Of a DNA stretch of 64,000 nt, positions 20,821 to 31,242 are shown in pieces. The position numbers and the translations under genes were made by a program. The notes under the pieces are model-generated. The model did not search any database. It saw nothing but the letters and a program-made list of their open reading frames with translations, and was not told the origin of the DNA. Origin of the DNA: Rhynchopus sp. YZ270_cl-10 (Eukaryota > Euglenozoa > Diplonemea > Diplonemida > Diplonemidae); assembly GCA_964035575.1 (NCBI GenBank), contig OZ037886.1, positions 558,001 through 622,000 on the forward strand, written 5' to 3'. Every line of letters begins with the position of its first letter. Position 1 is the stretch's first letter.

Positions 20821-23016
20821 CTACATGACCTCCATGATCACACCCAGATAATTCGCTTCGGTTCGGTTTGCGTCTTGTGGGAAGTCGATGCCGAGTCCGA
20901 CGGTTCTTAGAACAGTTAGGTTGAGACCGAATTTTGCGGCTTCTGTAGAGAGGTGGAGCGCGCTTTTCCCGCTGTCGAGGTGGCGGATGTTGCAGAACCA
21001 AATGAGTTTCCCACCTTTCTTCAGTCTGTTGAGTGCTGTGCATTGCGCATGCTCGAAGTAGCGCTTTTGCCCTTCCGATGCTCTCTCCTCATCTGTGTAC
21101 TCGAACGACACATCCGGGGGGTCAAGAATCACAATATCATATCTCTGACGCACTTTGTACGCCAAGGCCTCCTGCTGCTCCACCCTGCACACCCGCGACC
21201 ACTCTGTCTCAGGCATAAGCAACGACAAATTCGCCTCAATCGCCGCACAGTACTCTTTATCAGACTCCACGAACGTCACCTTAGCCGCACCTCCCTGCAA
21301 CGCTGCGATACCCATCGACCCGGTGTAGGAGAACAAATCCAGTACAGACTGCAAGAAAGATAATAAAAAGAGAGATAAATCAACATCAGCAACATACCTT
21401 CCCCTTAGCAAGAGACATAATCAGCTGTCTGATAGTGCGGTGGTGGAGGTAGTGTCCCGTGAAGGCGCCCTCAATAGTATTGGGAGACCATTTTAATTTA
21501 ACGCCGTTTTCGTGGAAGGTGCAGTCTGTGACCCCACCTTTTACCCAGTGGGGGCTGGCGAGGGGGACGTAGTTGGGGAGAGGGAGGCGTTTTTCGGAGT
21601 CGGTTAGGGGGAAGTCTGTGTCTAGCGCGTTGCAGAGGAAGAGTCTGTTGTGGACGTCGTGGACGAGGATGTGGTTGAGGTTCATCTCGTCAAGGATGTC
21701 AAGCAGCACTGCATAGGCAAGCTGTGGCGGGTCGTCCACGATCACAACGGCAACAGGCCCGTACACATCCACCACAAGCCCCGGTGTGTTGTCCCCCACA
21801 CCGTTGAGCAGACGATACGCCGACGTGCTTCTAAAGTCAATAAGCGTCGCCCGCAGCTCGTACGCCTGCATAATAAGCTTCTTCCAGTAAGCGTACGTCG
21901 GGCGACCGCTCTCCCCATCCCAGTTCAGCATACTCAGGAACGTCGCCCCCTTGGACCCACCCTGCTGCATCACACCCCACCCATGGACTTCGCGGGTCCG
22001 GTCGTACACAGTGTAGATCGCACCGGGCTGGTTCATGTCCCACCCCTGTTGGTGATGGAAGGGTTGGGTTGTGTTTTGAAAGTGGTAAAAATGCGAGGCA
22101 CTGCACTCCTTATTCTCGTATTGTGGTAAGAGAGTGTATTGTGATGATTTTCTGTCTGTTGATGAGGCAATCTGCCAGATTAAAAGAACTGTATCAAATC
22201 AACAAAATTGGCAAAAATAGGGGGGGGAATACAACAAAAAATGCATACCGCCGGGTAGTCCCCACCACTCCGCGAATGGCATTGTTTGTGAAACGGTGAC
22301 GGCCCGTAGATAGGCTTTTCTGTCGGCACCTCGGCGGACACGATGTCTGAATCCCCCGCCCCTGGTGCGATGAAGCCTTTGCTTGTCTCCTCCTCACTCG
22401 CGAGGAACCGTTTGCGTGCCGGCGTCTCCGTCAGACGCTCCGGTGACGAACCCTCAGGGAGATACACAGAGGCGTTCCAGTAGCTGGTTGGGATCACCGC
22501 ACACCCAGGTACTAGCTCCTTCTTTGCCATCCCCTTCCAAAACTCTGCAGGGTTTTCCGGCGATATCGCGACCGTACGAATATAGTACGGCAGAGCCGAC
22601 CCACCACCTTTATGAGAAAGCGACCCAGACCTGATGGTAAAATTGATATACGACGGATGTGACGGACTTTCCAACATGACTGTCGTCGCCGCTGTGTAGC
22701 TGTTGTACGAGAGCCCCTTTGGTGTATCGAGGGAGAGGGTGCTGGCAAAACGGTTTTCCGGTTTCTCCTGTGGGGAAAACTTCTCCCGCTCCACACGCTC
22801 CATATACCTATCAACCATCGTCGTGGAACGCGTATTCCGTGCCTGCGTTTCCCGCTTCCTTGCAGCCTTCTGCACCACAGCATCACCATACCTCGCCTTC
22901 TCCGGCCTCCGTGTCGTTGTTTCACTATCCAAAATGATATTCGGAACAGCACGCTTCGAAGCACATCTCGTTTGTGTAGACCCAACTGCGCATTTCCGCA
23001 ACACCACACGCCTCAT
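20821..23016 (-). CDS. RlmI-like class I SAM methyltransferase with N-terminal extension, three exons
   Basis: Exons 23016-22249, 22045-21398 and 21348-20821 join in phase 0 across introns of 203 bp (GTATGC...CAACAG) and 49 bp (GTATGT...TTGCAG), giving 647 residues. Exons 2 and 3 match the RlmI/YccW family of 23S rRNA m5C methyltransferases: a PUA-like region, GLVVDVYG, the FTGHYLHHR block, the SAM motif VLDLFSYTG at the start of exon 3 and the catalytic-region motif ILDPP near residue 550. The first 256 residues are extra: they start MRRVVLRKCAV with Arg/Ser-rich sequence typical of a mitochondrial presequence, followed by about 200 residues I do not recognise. Inference: an organellar rRNA methyltransferase. 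The in-frame join of exon 1 rests on splice signals and phase, not on homology, so its inclusion is less certain than that of exons 2 and 3. Confidence 0.8.
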
Positions 23017-23423
23017 TACTCTCGGGAAGACCTAATACTCCCCTCTGAAAGTGTGCATTGGAGTGGAAAAGGGGAGGGGGAGGGAGGGTAAAAAAGGGCA
23101 ACAAAACATCGTTCTTTTTCTAGAGGTACATATATGGTGTACAAAAAAGCAAAGATAAAAATGTGTGCAAAAAAGACGCCTCTCTGGGAAAAAACCCTCT
23201 CTGGGGGACGCAGGCAATTCACACACTCCGTGGGTTATCGAACCCCAGAGTGTGATTTGACAAAAAAATGGTAAGATGTGTCGTAGTGGGAACTCACCTT
23301 AGAAAAATTCTCCATATGGTATGACCCTGTAACATAACTGCGGGAAAACAGTTCGCATTAGCGCCATTTTTTTGAACGACAAAAAGTTGGTTGTACTGCA
23401 CAAAAAAATGGGTAGCTAACCTT
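23017..23423. other. Intergenic region with a long family C repeat and possible splice sites
   Basis: On the minus strand there is a good acceptor (TTTTCCCGCAG), a short segment at about 23299-23337 and a good donor (GTGAGT), then a family C repeat, then an acceptor (CTTTCAG) shortly before the methyltransferase ATG. The short segment could be a 5' leader exon of the methyltransferase gene or a last exon of the 1174-residue gene; I cannot decide. Confidence 0.45.
23163..23260 (+). repeat. Family C repeat with tRNA-like arm
   Basis: Core GACGCCTC...GACGCAGGC followed by a hairpin with stem ACACTC/GAGTGT around GGGTTATCGAACCC, which resembles a tRNA T-arm or B box. Lies between two minus-strand genes in a probable intron. 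Confidence 0.7.
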
Positions 23424-26400
23424 TTACCCCATACAGCTTAGGAAGAACGCCTTCGATATGAAGACAGCGCTGTCACTGTGCATCTCACCTTGAATGCCAC
23501 GCCGTCCTTCTGCCTCCTGCTGGAGGAGATTGTTGAGGGCTGCTGTGGGGTGCAGTGATTTGCATTGCGTGGTGAGACTTGCAGCTTCATCTTTGAAGAC
23601 GTGCGTTTGTCTGACTGCAGTGCCGACGAGCTCTGTTAACGTTGTAGCCAAGGCGAGGGTACGGTCTGTGGTCTTCCGTCCAGGGAGGGTTGTTTCAAAG
23701 TGTAGCGCGTCAGTATCCACACCAACTGCTACTGCTACGGGGCGCAACCCAAACTCCCTTAAAAGATGCAAAAACGACTGCTCCTGAGCATTCTGGAGCG
23801 CTACCCGAACAGACTTCTCGACCGACTCAATCACCACACTGTGCTCAAAGAAACTCACCGTCCTCAACCCACCACACAACCCCGCACACTCTGTTACAGG
23901 AATATGCACCTCCCCTTCCCACCGCCGAATATCCTTCTTTATCCCCTTATTTTCACAATCAATTGTTGTAAGGCGGTATTCTGTGGTGTCTTGTAGTGCT
24001 TTTTCTGCTGCAATTTCTTCGCGAAGGAAGAGGGTTTTGATGGTGGTTGCGTTTTTTTGGGAGTATTTGGTTTCGAGTTCGTTGATGGTGTCGAAGAGGG
24101 TGTGTCGCAGGCGGAGGTGTTTGTTGGTTAATTCTGTGACATCTGCTTCGCATCTCGTTGCTTTGAGTAGAAGCGCGTCGACCTTACGTTGCCGATGTGT
24201 TTCCTCCCAACGTATTGTGTCGACATTGCGTAGATACTGTGCACTATACTCTGCCTCCATGTTACCCACAGCAAAGCCCATCTTATTATTCCTAAAATGC
24301 TTCAAACCGTTTGCAAAGCGAGCCTCCGTCTCTTGTGGCGAAGGTGGAGGTGGCGTCTCTCTCACAAAGATCCCCTTCCATCTTTCATTTAACACTGCGA
24401 TTTCTTGAATGCACGAAAAATACGCAATATTTTTGTTCAAAAGCTTGGCACTATCTTTGCAAAGTGAAGGAATCGAGGAAAGGAACGGAAGGAAACGACT
24501 TGAGATGTGTTTTGTGTATGTCGCATGCTTAGCTTGCATGCTGCCGTGAAGGTGGTTGAAGAGCTGTCGGGTGTTCTCCTGGAGAAATCGGGCGTGCGCT
24601 TTGGAGTTATTCACGCCGTCACGAAGCCCACACCATCTCCGGAGTTGAACAACAAAATGGCTGTACAAAACAGACCGCTCTCTATGCAATGCCACTGCAT
24701 GCTCATCTTGCAGAACCGACGACACTACACAATTCATTTCATATGTCGCCATCGATCCACAACCTTGCATTACACTCGCATCCGTCCCTGCCGCCGCTTG
24801 CCCCCAACTCTTCGTCGCAACCAACGCAGAAACCGGAGGCCCCATCTGTGTACAATGCACACACAAAGACGACCCCGAAGAAGACCTACAAGAAGACACC
24901 TCCCTAGGTGACCCTTCAGACTCACTGTCAACCAACTGCAACGCAACCCCCTCTGATTCTGAACACTCCATCCCCTCATTCGGCCCCCACCCATCGAGAT
25001 CCGGGGGCGGGACATACAGTTCCTCGTCTTCATCACTGCTTTCGAAAAGCTGGAGCTCCTCTTCAACCATAACCTTCTTCATTGGTGATTTCAAAGAATT
25101 TAAAGAATTTAAAGAAGAAGCGGATATAGGGCTTAGAGCAGATCTCTTTAGATATTCATGTGAAAAATAGGTCTCGGCAAAGGCGCATGCATCAGAGGGG
25201 GCAACCTGACTGGGTCTAGGTTCAGTTGATTTTTCCTTCTTAAAGGCGCTTATTGGGATTGGTGATTGGGAGCTATCCTCAGAGTTAACCATGAGAAGGG
25301 CAGAGGAGGATTGGGAACAGCTCTCTTCGGTATCTTCTTCTTCTTCTTCATCCCCTTCCTCAAAGAGAAAGGTCTCAAAGGCCTCTAACCTAGAAATATG
25401 AAATTCAACCCGAATCGCACTTCGTTGCAACCCTTCTGTGTACTCTAGACCCCCAACCTTCTCTTGGCAGATATGCGCGAACAACGAATTCCCTTCCGTT
25501 GCTTCAAAAGGGAGTTTAAAGTATTCTTGTAGGATCATGGTATGGGATTCACTCTGTTGTATGATGGCGGCTCGCTTGGCGGTTTCTAGCATAGCAAGGC
25601 TGGTGGGGAGTATAAAAGGGGGTGTCCAGAAGAGACGGCAGAACTCTTCAGTTAATACGCTGCGTTGAAGAGATTCCGCAGAGAGGAGCGCGCAGATGGG
25701 TTGGTTGAGTTTTGAAGATACGGAGGTAGGGAGCATTTCTGGTCGTTTTTGGTTTCTGCGATGAATCTGCGTTTGAAGGTCAAACTCAAAAGAATTCAAC
25801 ATATCTTGATTGATTGCATCGTGAGATTCAACGATTTTAAGCGCCTCAGCGAATATGACCCGGATTTCCTCTCGTTCGGAGTGCGCTGTTTTGATGATTA
25901 CATCGCGTGCACGCGCCTCTCTGTCGCAAAACAGTGCAATAGTCTGACGTGCGCTAATCTGATTTGGCATGAGTCGGAGATACCTTTCAGAGCTTTCCAA
26001 TGGTTTATAGAGACTGTCATGGTGGAAATCACGGTGACGGAGTTCTGCCTGTTCTGTCCGGTTTTGTTCCATTTGCTCCTCATTTTCCTCAAAATCTGCG
26101 TTTTTAGCGCGAACTTCACGGATCTTCCGCAACTGACACAGCTCATTCCGTTTTACATTGTACTCCAATCGATGCGACTTCTGCCACCTCTCCTCTGGGG
26201 TACGCTTATACGGCGTTCTATAGATCCTGTCCTCCCTGAGATGGTGCAAATCGTTATGATACCCTACCTCACGCCGCGGCGACTGAGGGGAGCTTGGACA
26301 GATGGGCTCTAACGACTCCTCTTCCTCCTCTTCCTCTTCCCCTTCCTCCTCGGGTACACCAATTTGCACCATAATCCCATGAACAACGTCTTCTAACAGC

Positions 26401-26948
26401 GAAGGATACCGTAGGGCACAGAACTGTGGTATATCGATTTTCGCAGGGTGCGGGGTGTCCTCCCCTCTCGAGCGTCTGACGAGGACTCGAAGCAGTTCTG
26501 CGTCCCGCGGGGCATCGAATAAAAGGAAATAGTCGCGTCCAGCTACACCAACATGAAACGGCGTTTTTGTGCCCCCCTTTTTGCTCTCCCTATGCAGGCA
26601 CATTCCTGAGCTGCTAAGATATTCCAATGACGATTTGAACAGCGGAGACCCCTCAACGTCCACAATGTGTATAGTGTTAAGGGTAGGTGCCGACCGAATC
26701 ACCGCACCATCCGGTGTGACCTGGCTCCGTTCGCGGATCTCCACTGTGCATTCTATGACACCATCCTCACCCTTCTGCGGAAGCACCCAAACACTGCATT
26801 GCCTGCTGAATATGGTTTCGGTTCGATGCTTTGCGGCGCATATATCACGAAAAGCGCTGTGCAGTACATTAAGATCCACTCTCTGCAACGGCGATCCTGC
26901 ATTCCCTTTAGGACTAAACGAACGCATGGGAGATCGAGAACGAGCCAT
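23424..26948 (-). CDS. Large protein of unknown function with repeated RS-type motifs
   Basis: 1174 residues, single long open frame starting at the ATG at 26948. I do not recognise a family. Seen: a Ser/Arg/Pro start; a beta-rich region about 25-200 that could be PH-like; an acidic run near 205-215; a helical region from about 240 with many Glu/Arg heptads; a loosely repeated motif of the kind LQRSxxxxE (SLQRSVLTEE, GLQRSAIRVE, YLKRSALS); acidic and Ser-rich linkers about 560-770; and a second helical, coiled-coil region about 850-1050. The pattern recalls large cytoskeleton-associated proteins of kinetoplastids. The final codons run into GTATGG, a possible splice donor, so the true C-terminus may differ slightly. 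Confidence 0.7.
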   Translation of the reverse strand: MARSRSPMRSFSPKGNAGSPLQRVDLNVLHSAFRDICAAKHRTETIFSRQCSVWVLPQKGEDGVIECTVEIRERSQVTPDGAVIRSAPTLNTIHIVDVEGSPLFKSSLEYLSSSGMCLHRESKKGGTKTPFHVGVAGRDYFLLFDAPRDAELLRVLVRRSRGEDTPHPAKIDIPQFCALRYPSLLEDVVHGIMVQIGVPEEEGEEEEEEEESLEPICPSSPQSPRREVGYHNDLHHLREDRIYRTPYKRTPEERWQKSHRLEYNVKRNELCQLRKIREVRAKNADFEENEEQMEQNRTEQAELRHRDFHHDSLYKPLESSERYLRLMPNQISARQTIALFCDREARARDVIIKTAHSEREEIRVIFAEALKIVESHDAINQDMLNSFEFDLQTQIHRRNQKRPEMLPTSVSSKLNQPICALLSAESLQRSVLTEEFCRLFWTPPFILPTSLAMLETAKRAAIIQQSESHTMILQEYFKLPFEATEGNSLFAHICQEKVGGLEYTEGLQRSAIRVEFHISRLEAFETFLFEEGDEEEEEDTEESCSQSSSALLMVNSEDSSQSPIPISAFKKEKSTEPRPSQVAPSDACAFAETYFSHEYLKRSALSPISASSLNSLNSLKSPMKKVMVEEELQLFESSDEDEELYVPPPDLDGWGPNEGMECSESEGVALQLVDSESEGSPREVSSCRSSSGSSLCVHCTQMGPPVSALVATKSWGQAAAGTDASVMQGCGSMATYEMNCVVSSVLQDEHAVALHRERSVLYSHFVVQLRRWCGLRDGVNNSKAHARFLQENTRQLFNHLHGSMQAKHATYTKHISSRFLPFLSSIPSLCKDSAKLLNKNIAYFSCIQEIAVLNERWKGIFVRETPPPPSPQETEARFANGLKHFRNNKMGFAVGNMEAEYSAQYLRNVDTIRWEETHRQRKVDALLLKATRCEADVTELTNKHLRLRHTLFDTINELETKYSQKNATTIKTLFLREEIAAEKALQDTTEYRLTTIDCENKGIKKDIRRWEGEVHIPVTECAGLCGGLRTVSFFEHSVVIESVEKSVRVALQNAQEQSFLHLLREFGLRPVAVAVGVDTDALHFETTLPGRKTTDRTLALATTLTELVGTAVRQTHVFKDEAASLTTQCKSLHPTAALNNLLQQEAEGRRGIQGEMHSDSAVFISKAFFLSCMG

Positions 26949-27056
26949 CTATTTACTATGCTTGAAGAGCACCGTGTAGTCTCTCCCCAAGCTCCATGCT
27001 CTCCCTGAAGAGTGGGTGATAGGGGGTGAAGAGGAGGGAGGAAAAGATAAGAATTT

Positions 27057-27141
27057 AACTCGAAATACAACAGCCCGCGACAGTGCACCTTTGTATACCG
27101 GGGGGTGGACCCGCCCAACCATGCAGTTCTACAATCCATTA
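27057..27141 (+). repeat. Family D repeat
   Basis: GAAATACAA, a diverged AGCCC core, then TACCGGGGGGTGGACC, AACCATGCAGT and ACAATCCATT: the same ordered blocks as the copies at 33671-33780 and 58290-58403. Confidence 0.75.
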
Positions 27142-27305
27142 GAAGAAAATCGATGCACCACCACTATCGATATCGCAGGAATATGCTGGGTTTGAAGATG
27201 AATAAGGGACAGCTCAAAGACAGTGTTGTGGAGATTAAAAGGGGAGGGGGGAGAGGTTCAATTTTTGAATCACACACTAGAAAAAAGGCCAAAAAGTTTT
27301 TTTTT

Positions 27306-27399
27306 GACTTGAAATACAAAGCCCTCTCTCGAACAGTGTATCTTGGTGGGATGACCGGATCTACCGGAGGGGCTTACATCCTTTTTCGAGGCATCTGAA
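27306..27399 (+). repeat. Family D repeat
   Basis: Starts GACTTGAAATACAAAGCCC, contains TATCTTGGTGGGATGACCGG, ends TTTTCGAGGCATCT. Lacks the GGTGGACC...ATGCAG block of the longer copies. Confidence 0.75.
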
Positions 27400-27740
27400 T
27401 ACACCGTCCTCCCGCTTTCCTCTCATCAGTCAAAAAAGAAAAGAAAAGAAAAGGGCTACGCGTGTTGTGCAAAGACGACACGGGGGGGTGGGACAAAAAT
27501 CATTGCAGGGGTAAAAGGAGAAAAGGGGAAAAAGGCAGTATCAAAGAACGTTGTAAGAACTATCCTCTGGATGATAAATTTGTTTGTGCGTAAAGTGTGT
27601 AATAAATGTTCTGTGGTGATATTTTTTTATTACTGCAATACGCCTCCCCACTGACTACCTGGCAGTGAAGAGGAAACCTCTTTGAGGCCAAAAAAAACCC
27701 TCCATTGGGTCTTACAAACTGTGCACGAAATAATAACAAT

Positions 27741-27879
27741 ATTGGTGTGATCACCCAAACGGATTCTCCGTGGTTCCTCCGTGGTTCCCCCGAAGGTGCT
27801 CCGCAAATCTTAATATAGCCCGAAACAGTTCTCCGTGGTTCTTCCGTGGGTTGTCCGTACCCCCTGAATCACACCAAAT
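27741..27879. repeat. Miniature inverted-repeat element with CTCCGTGGTT units
   Basis: Ends form an inverted repeat (ATTGGTGTGAT and ATCACACCAAAT). Inside, CTCCGTGGTT or a one-base variant occurs about four times. The layout is like the element at 57552-57678. Confidence 0.6.
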
Positions 27880-29068
27880 ATTACAACTGTATTTTTTTTT
27901 GTGGCAAATCAGAACAAAAAGACGAGCCTGTGAATTTTGACAGTCGCTATATGGTACGAACCTTTTTCCTGATTTGAAGAGAACAATAAAATTGTGTTCA
28001 ACAGAAGGGGGGACAAACACAATACGATGAGGGAAAACAATTGTTTTAACATAGAAAGGGAGTAATATCATCGAAGTTGAATTATTGAAGGTGTTCTTAG
28101 TGCATTCCTTTTTAAAAAATTGTATTTTTTTTCCACCTTTTTTAGTTGAAGCGCTTGAAACGAAGAACGCTGCAAAGTGAAAAACCGATGAGACGATTGA
28201 AACAGAGAACTGCACTGTGTGAAGAAACCAGACGAGAAAGAAGAACGAATAAAAATAAAAATAAAAATATGCCTCTTTCGTTCAGACAACATTCCACATC
28301 AAAAGAAAGAGTTGGCAAGACGATAAGAACCTAAGCCTCATAGCGATTTGGTCACTGAATCATCAAAACATTGCCCCTCACGTATCCTCAGACGTTGTCA
28401 TGGGTCAACATCATCTCGAAAGGAAGGGGGGAGTGAAAAAAGAAAACAATAAACTTGAAAGTCCCCACGCACAATATAGAGTCAAACGAGCATTTTTTTT
28501 TTTTTGTGAGAACTTTGTGCGAAACGATCGCCACTTACTCGAACCAGAGATATGTCTCCCTCTCTTAGAACGGTTTTTCAGTGGGGTACGAAAAGAAAAG
28601 AAAAAATATTAACGAAATAATGAACGATGAACGATAAACACATCGTAAAAAATAATGAAAGTGGGGGGTGGTCAGGCAGTATTAGGATTCGCTGTGCAAA
28701 AAAAAAAAAAAATAAACTCCCAAAAACTTTCTGACCTATTCCCCACTAACCGTGCTGAGAAAACTACAACCCACAACCAACAACCTCACCACATCGCCTT
28801 TATTCGAACTGCTAAACTCCCAAAGTGACCTGCAAAAAGAAAAAAACGCCTCTGGGGCACAGATATTGACACAAATAAAAATTCCATCTTCACAGAACAT
28901 TAAACCACCCACGCTATTTCCCACTCACACGCAAAAAAACCCCCTCCAACAAAGTCAAAATCTAAAATACCCTCCCTCCCCCCCTTACTACCCCCTACGT
29001 TATTATCTAATTTTTTTTTTTTTCTATCGACTCTTCGAGATTTTTTTTTTCTCTCTCTCTTTCCCCTA

Positions 29069-30910
29069 TCAACTCATGGTATACGCTAGACTGCAGGACC
29101 TCCGCGCTGAAGGCGATTCTGAGGTCTCATCTGAGTCTGAGTCAATGCTAATCATCCCAGCTGGACTTGGACTTTTTGATGTTGAAAGCCGCCGTTCTGC
29201 GTTTCCTTCTGTTTCCTTGGGTACTACACATGGCGGAGATTGGGTCGCCTCTGACTCTGTGTCTAGCTCAATCAAAGGATACTCAGAGGACTTCGACATA
29301 GACCTAGGCTGCGCAGCCGGCTGTGCTGTCTGGGTACCTACCCGATCTGCATTGCCATTTCCATTCACAACGTGAACACTGCTCCCTCCGTCACTTTTAG
29401 GTGACACCACCCGCCCCACCCCCGAACCAACCGTACACCCCTTTTCTCTCCCAAGCCCATTCCGGAAGGCCCCCACCCCACGCCCACCCTTCTTCGGTGA
29501 ACAAAACTGCTGTGACTGCCCCGGAGGGGAGGAAGGTGGTGTGCTCTTTGGAGTCCTGGTCTTCGAGGGAGGCGCTACATTGCTCTGCCGTACCGACCGC
29601 TCTAAGGGTTTAACCTGAGGATCTGCTTTATGGATGGACTGTTTTACTCGAACTTTAGGGGAAGGTGGTGCAGCAGAACGTTCACGTCTAACAGAACCTC
29701 GTCTAGGAAGTTCGGAGCAGGATTGGCTCATGCTCGGTGCATTGACCGGTGGTGCCTTCTTAGAGGCGGCTGCGGAAGAGGAGCGTCTTGCAGCAGCGTT
29801 GAAATTGACGCCAGGGAGGACTTCCTTCAAGGAGCCCTGCAGGCAAGAGGAGGTGAGGGAGCAGGTCAGGTGCGTCGCAGTGCGTACATCCTCCGGGAGG
29901 GCCTGGAGGTACGCCGCAAACTTCTTCACAAAATTCATCTGAATCTGCGACTCCACGGCGCGTGGATCTCTGCGAGAGCGGATAAGGGTAATCGCCTCTT
30001 CTGCAGAACAGGCTTCGCCGAGACGGAGGATCACACAGCATGCAAGCAGACCTGAATGAGATAGACATACAAAATACCCCAAAAAAACAACTTTATAATC
30101 ACAATAAAACATACCTGCCCTGCCAACACCTCCTCGACAATGCGCAAGAATCGATCCCCCACGTTTAAGCTCTTCACAAACCGGCACGATGATGTCTTGA
30201 TCAAATGAGGTGCAGTCTTTGGGAGCTGCCATTTCGATCATTGGGTACGGAACCAACAGGATGCCGAGGTGGTCCGTTACTGCAGAGTACTCTACGGGTT
30301 GGACACCTAGGGTGCGGAGCTCTGATGGGTTCAACAGACAGATAATCTGCGTCAACGCGACCCTCTCCTTTGCCGAGAGCAGATCCGCCCTTAACGACCT
30401 CGCATAAGACTTTCCATTCCTCCCCTTCTGAATCTTCTTCCCAGGACACACTGAAAGCGAGACCATCCCTGCCCCTTCCTTTGCCTGCCACACTGTACTG
30501 GTCCGCAGCGCTTCGGAGGTGGAGGTTATGGCAGTTGCGTCATTAGGGGTAGGCTGGCTTGCGGTGACGGTTCTGCGGGCAAGAATATTCTTTCTCTTCC
30601 AAGGAACGTCAGTATGGATTGATGAAGGCTGATTATGAGTAGCAGACTGAACAGTAGGAGAACGACCTTCTGTAATACAAAGAGACGGCGGTGTTTTAAA
30701 CAACGAATTAGATGACGTAGCCAAAGCTGACGTCGTCGCAGACAGCGCTGCGCATGCATTCCCTTGCCGCATCCTTCGCGACGGTGAAGGCGGAGGTGCC
30801 CCTCTCCCCTGCTCCTGACTAATACTCCGCCTCTGTGCTGACCGTCGCACAGAACCTCGTTGACCAGAAAGATTTGTCACACCAACCCCTTTCCGCTCTG
30901 TCTGCATCAT
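29069..30910 (-). CDS. CDKN3-like dual-specificity protein phosphatase with long tails
   Basis: Two exons (30910-30115 and 30051-29069) joined in phase 1 across a 63-bp intron (GTATGT...CATTCAG) give 592 residues. The catalytic domain, about 165-315, has the CX5R signature HCRGGVGRAG near 257-266, and matches the cyclin-dependent kinase inhibitor 3 family in its front half (QIICLLNPSELRTLGV) and behind the P-loop (CVILRLGEACSAEEAI). The intron cuts directly after the P-loop. Both tails are long, basic and Ser/Pro-rich without domains. The start is the ATGATG at 30908-30910, chosen because a long pyrimidine tract lies upstream and because the open frame beyond it runs toward the neighbouring hAT element. 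Substrate unknown. Confidence 0.85.
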   Translation of the reverse strand: MMQTERKGVGVTNLSGQRGSVRRSAQRRSISQEQGRGAPPPSPSRRMRQGNACAALSATTSALATSSNSLFKTPPSLCITEGRSPTVQSATHNQPSSIHTDVPWKRKNILARRTVTASQPTPNDATAITSTSEALRTSTVWQAKEGAGMVSLSVCPGKKIQKGRNGKSYARSLRADLLSAKERVALTQIICLLNPSELRTLGVQPVEYSAVTDHLGILLVPYPMIEMAAPKDCTSFDQDIIVPVCEELKRGGSILAHCRGGVGRAGMFYCDYKVVFLGYFVCLSHSGLLACCVILRLGEACSAEEAITLIRSRRDPRAVESQIQMNFVKKFAAYLQALPEDVRTATHLTCSLTSSCLQGSLKEVLPGVNFNAAARRSSSAAASKKAPPVNAPSMSQSCSELPRRGSVRRERSAAPPSPKVRVKQSIHKADPQVKPLERSVRQSNVAPPSKTRTPKSTPPSSPPGQSQQFCSPKKGGRGVGAFRNGLGREKGCTVGSGVGRVVSPKSDGGSSVHVVNGNGNADRVGTQTAQPAAQPRSMSKSSEYPLIELDTESEATQSPPCVVPKETEGNAERRLSTSKSPSPAGMISIDSDSDETSESPSARRSCSLAYTMS

Positions 30911-31242
30911 TATCAAAAAAGGTTTTAGTTGAGAAGAAAAAAAGAGAGAAAAAAGAGAGAAAAAAGGGAATAAAACAAAATGTATCTTTTTAATCAATAT
31001 CCCATTTTTGAGAAAAGGGGGGGAATTTTTTTTGTGTAAAACTGTAAAGGGGTTTAATGAAAGAGAGAGAGAGAGGGGGTAAATTTTTGACACCAAGGCC
31101 CCTTCTACGCCTTCCAACGACACCAATCTCTTATACACTGCTTCGCCTAAGGTGTCCTGGGGAGTGGGGAGTGGAGTGGGTCCTCCCCAGTTGATGCCAT
31201 TTTTTTTTTGAAAAAGGAAAAAAAAAATTATAAAGGTGAGTG

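Larger units (their letters stand above)
26949..29068. other. Gene-free region, about 2.1 kb, with repeats
   Basis: No coding region supported. Holds two family D copies (27057-27141, 27306-27399), a small inverted-repeat-bounded element (27741-27879), a weak family A copy near 28324-28356 and several A or T runs. The left end is the leader of the 1174-residue gene; the right end is the 3' untranslated region of the phosphatase gene. Confidence 0.6.
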
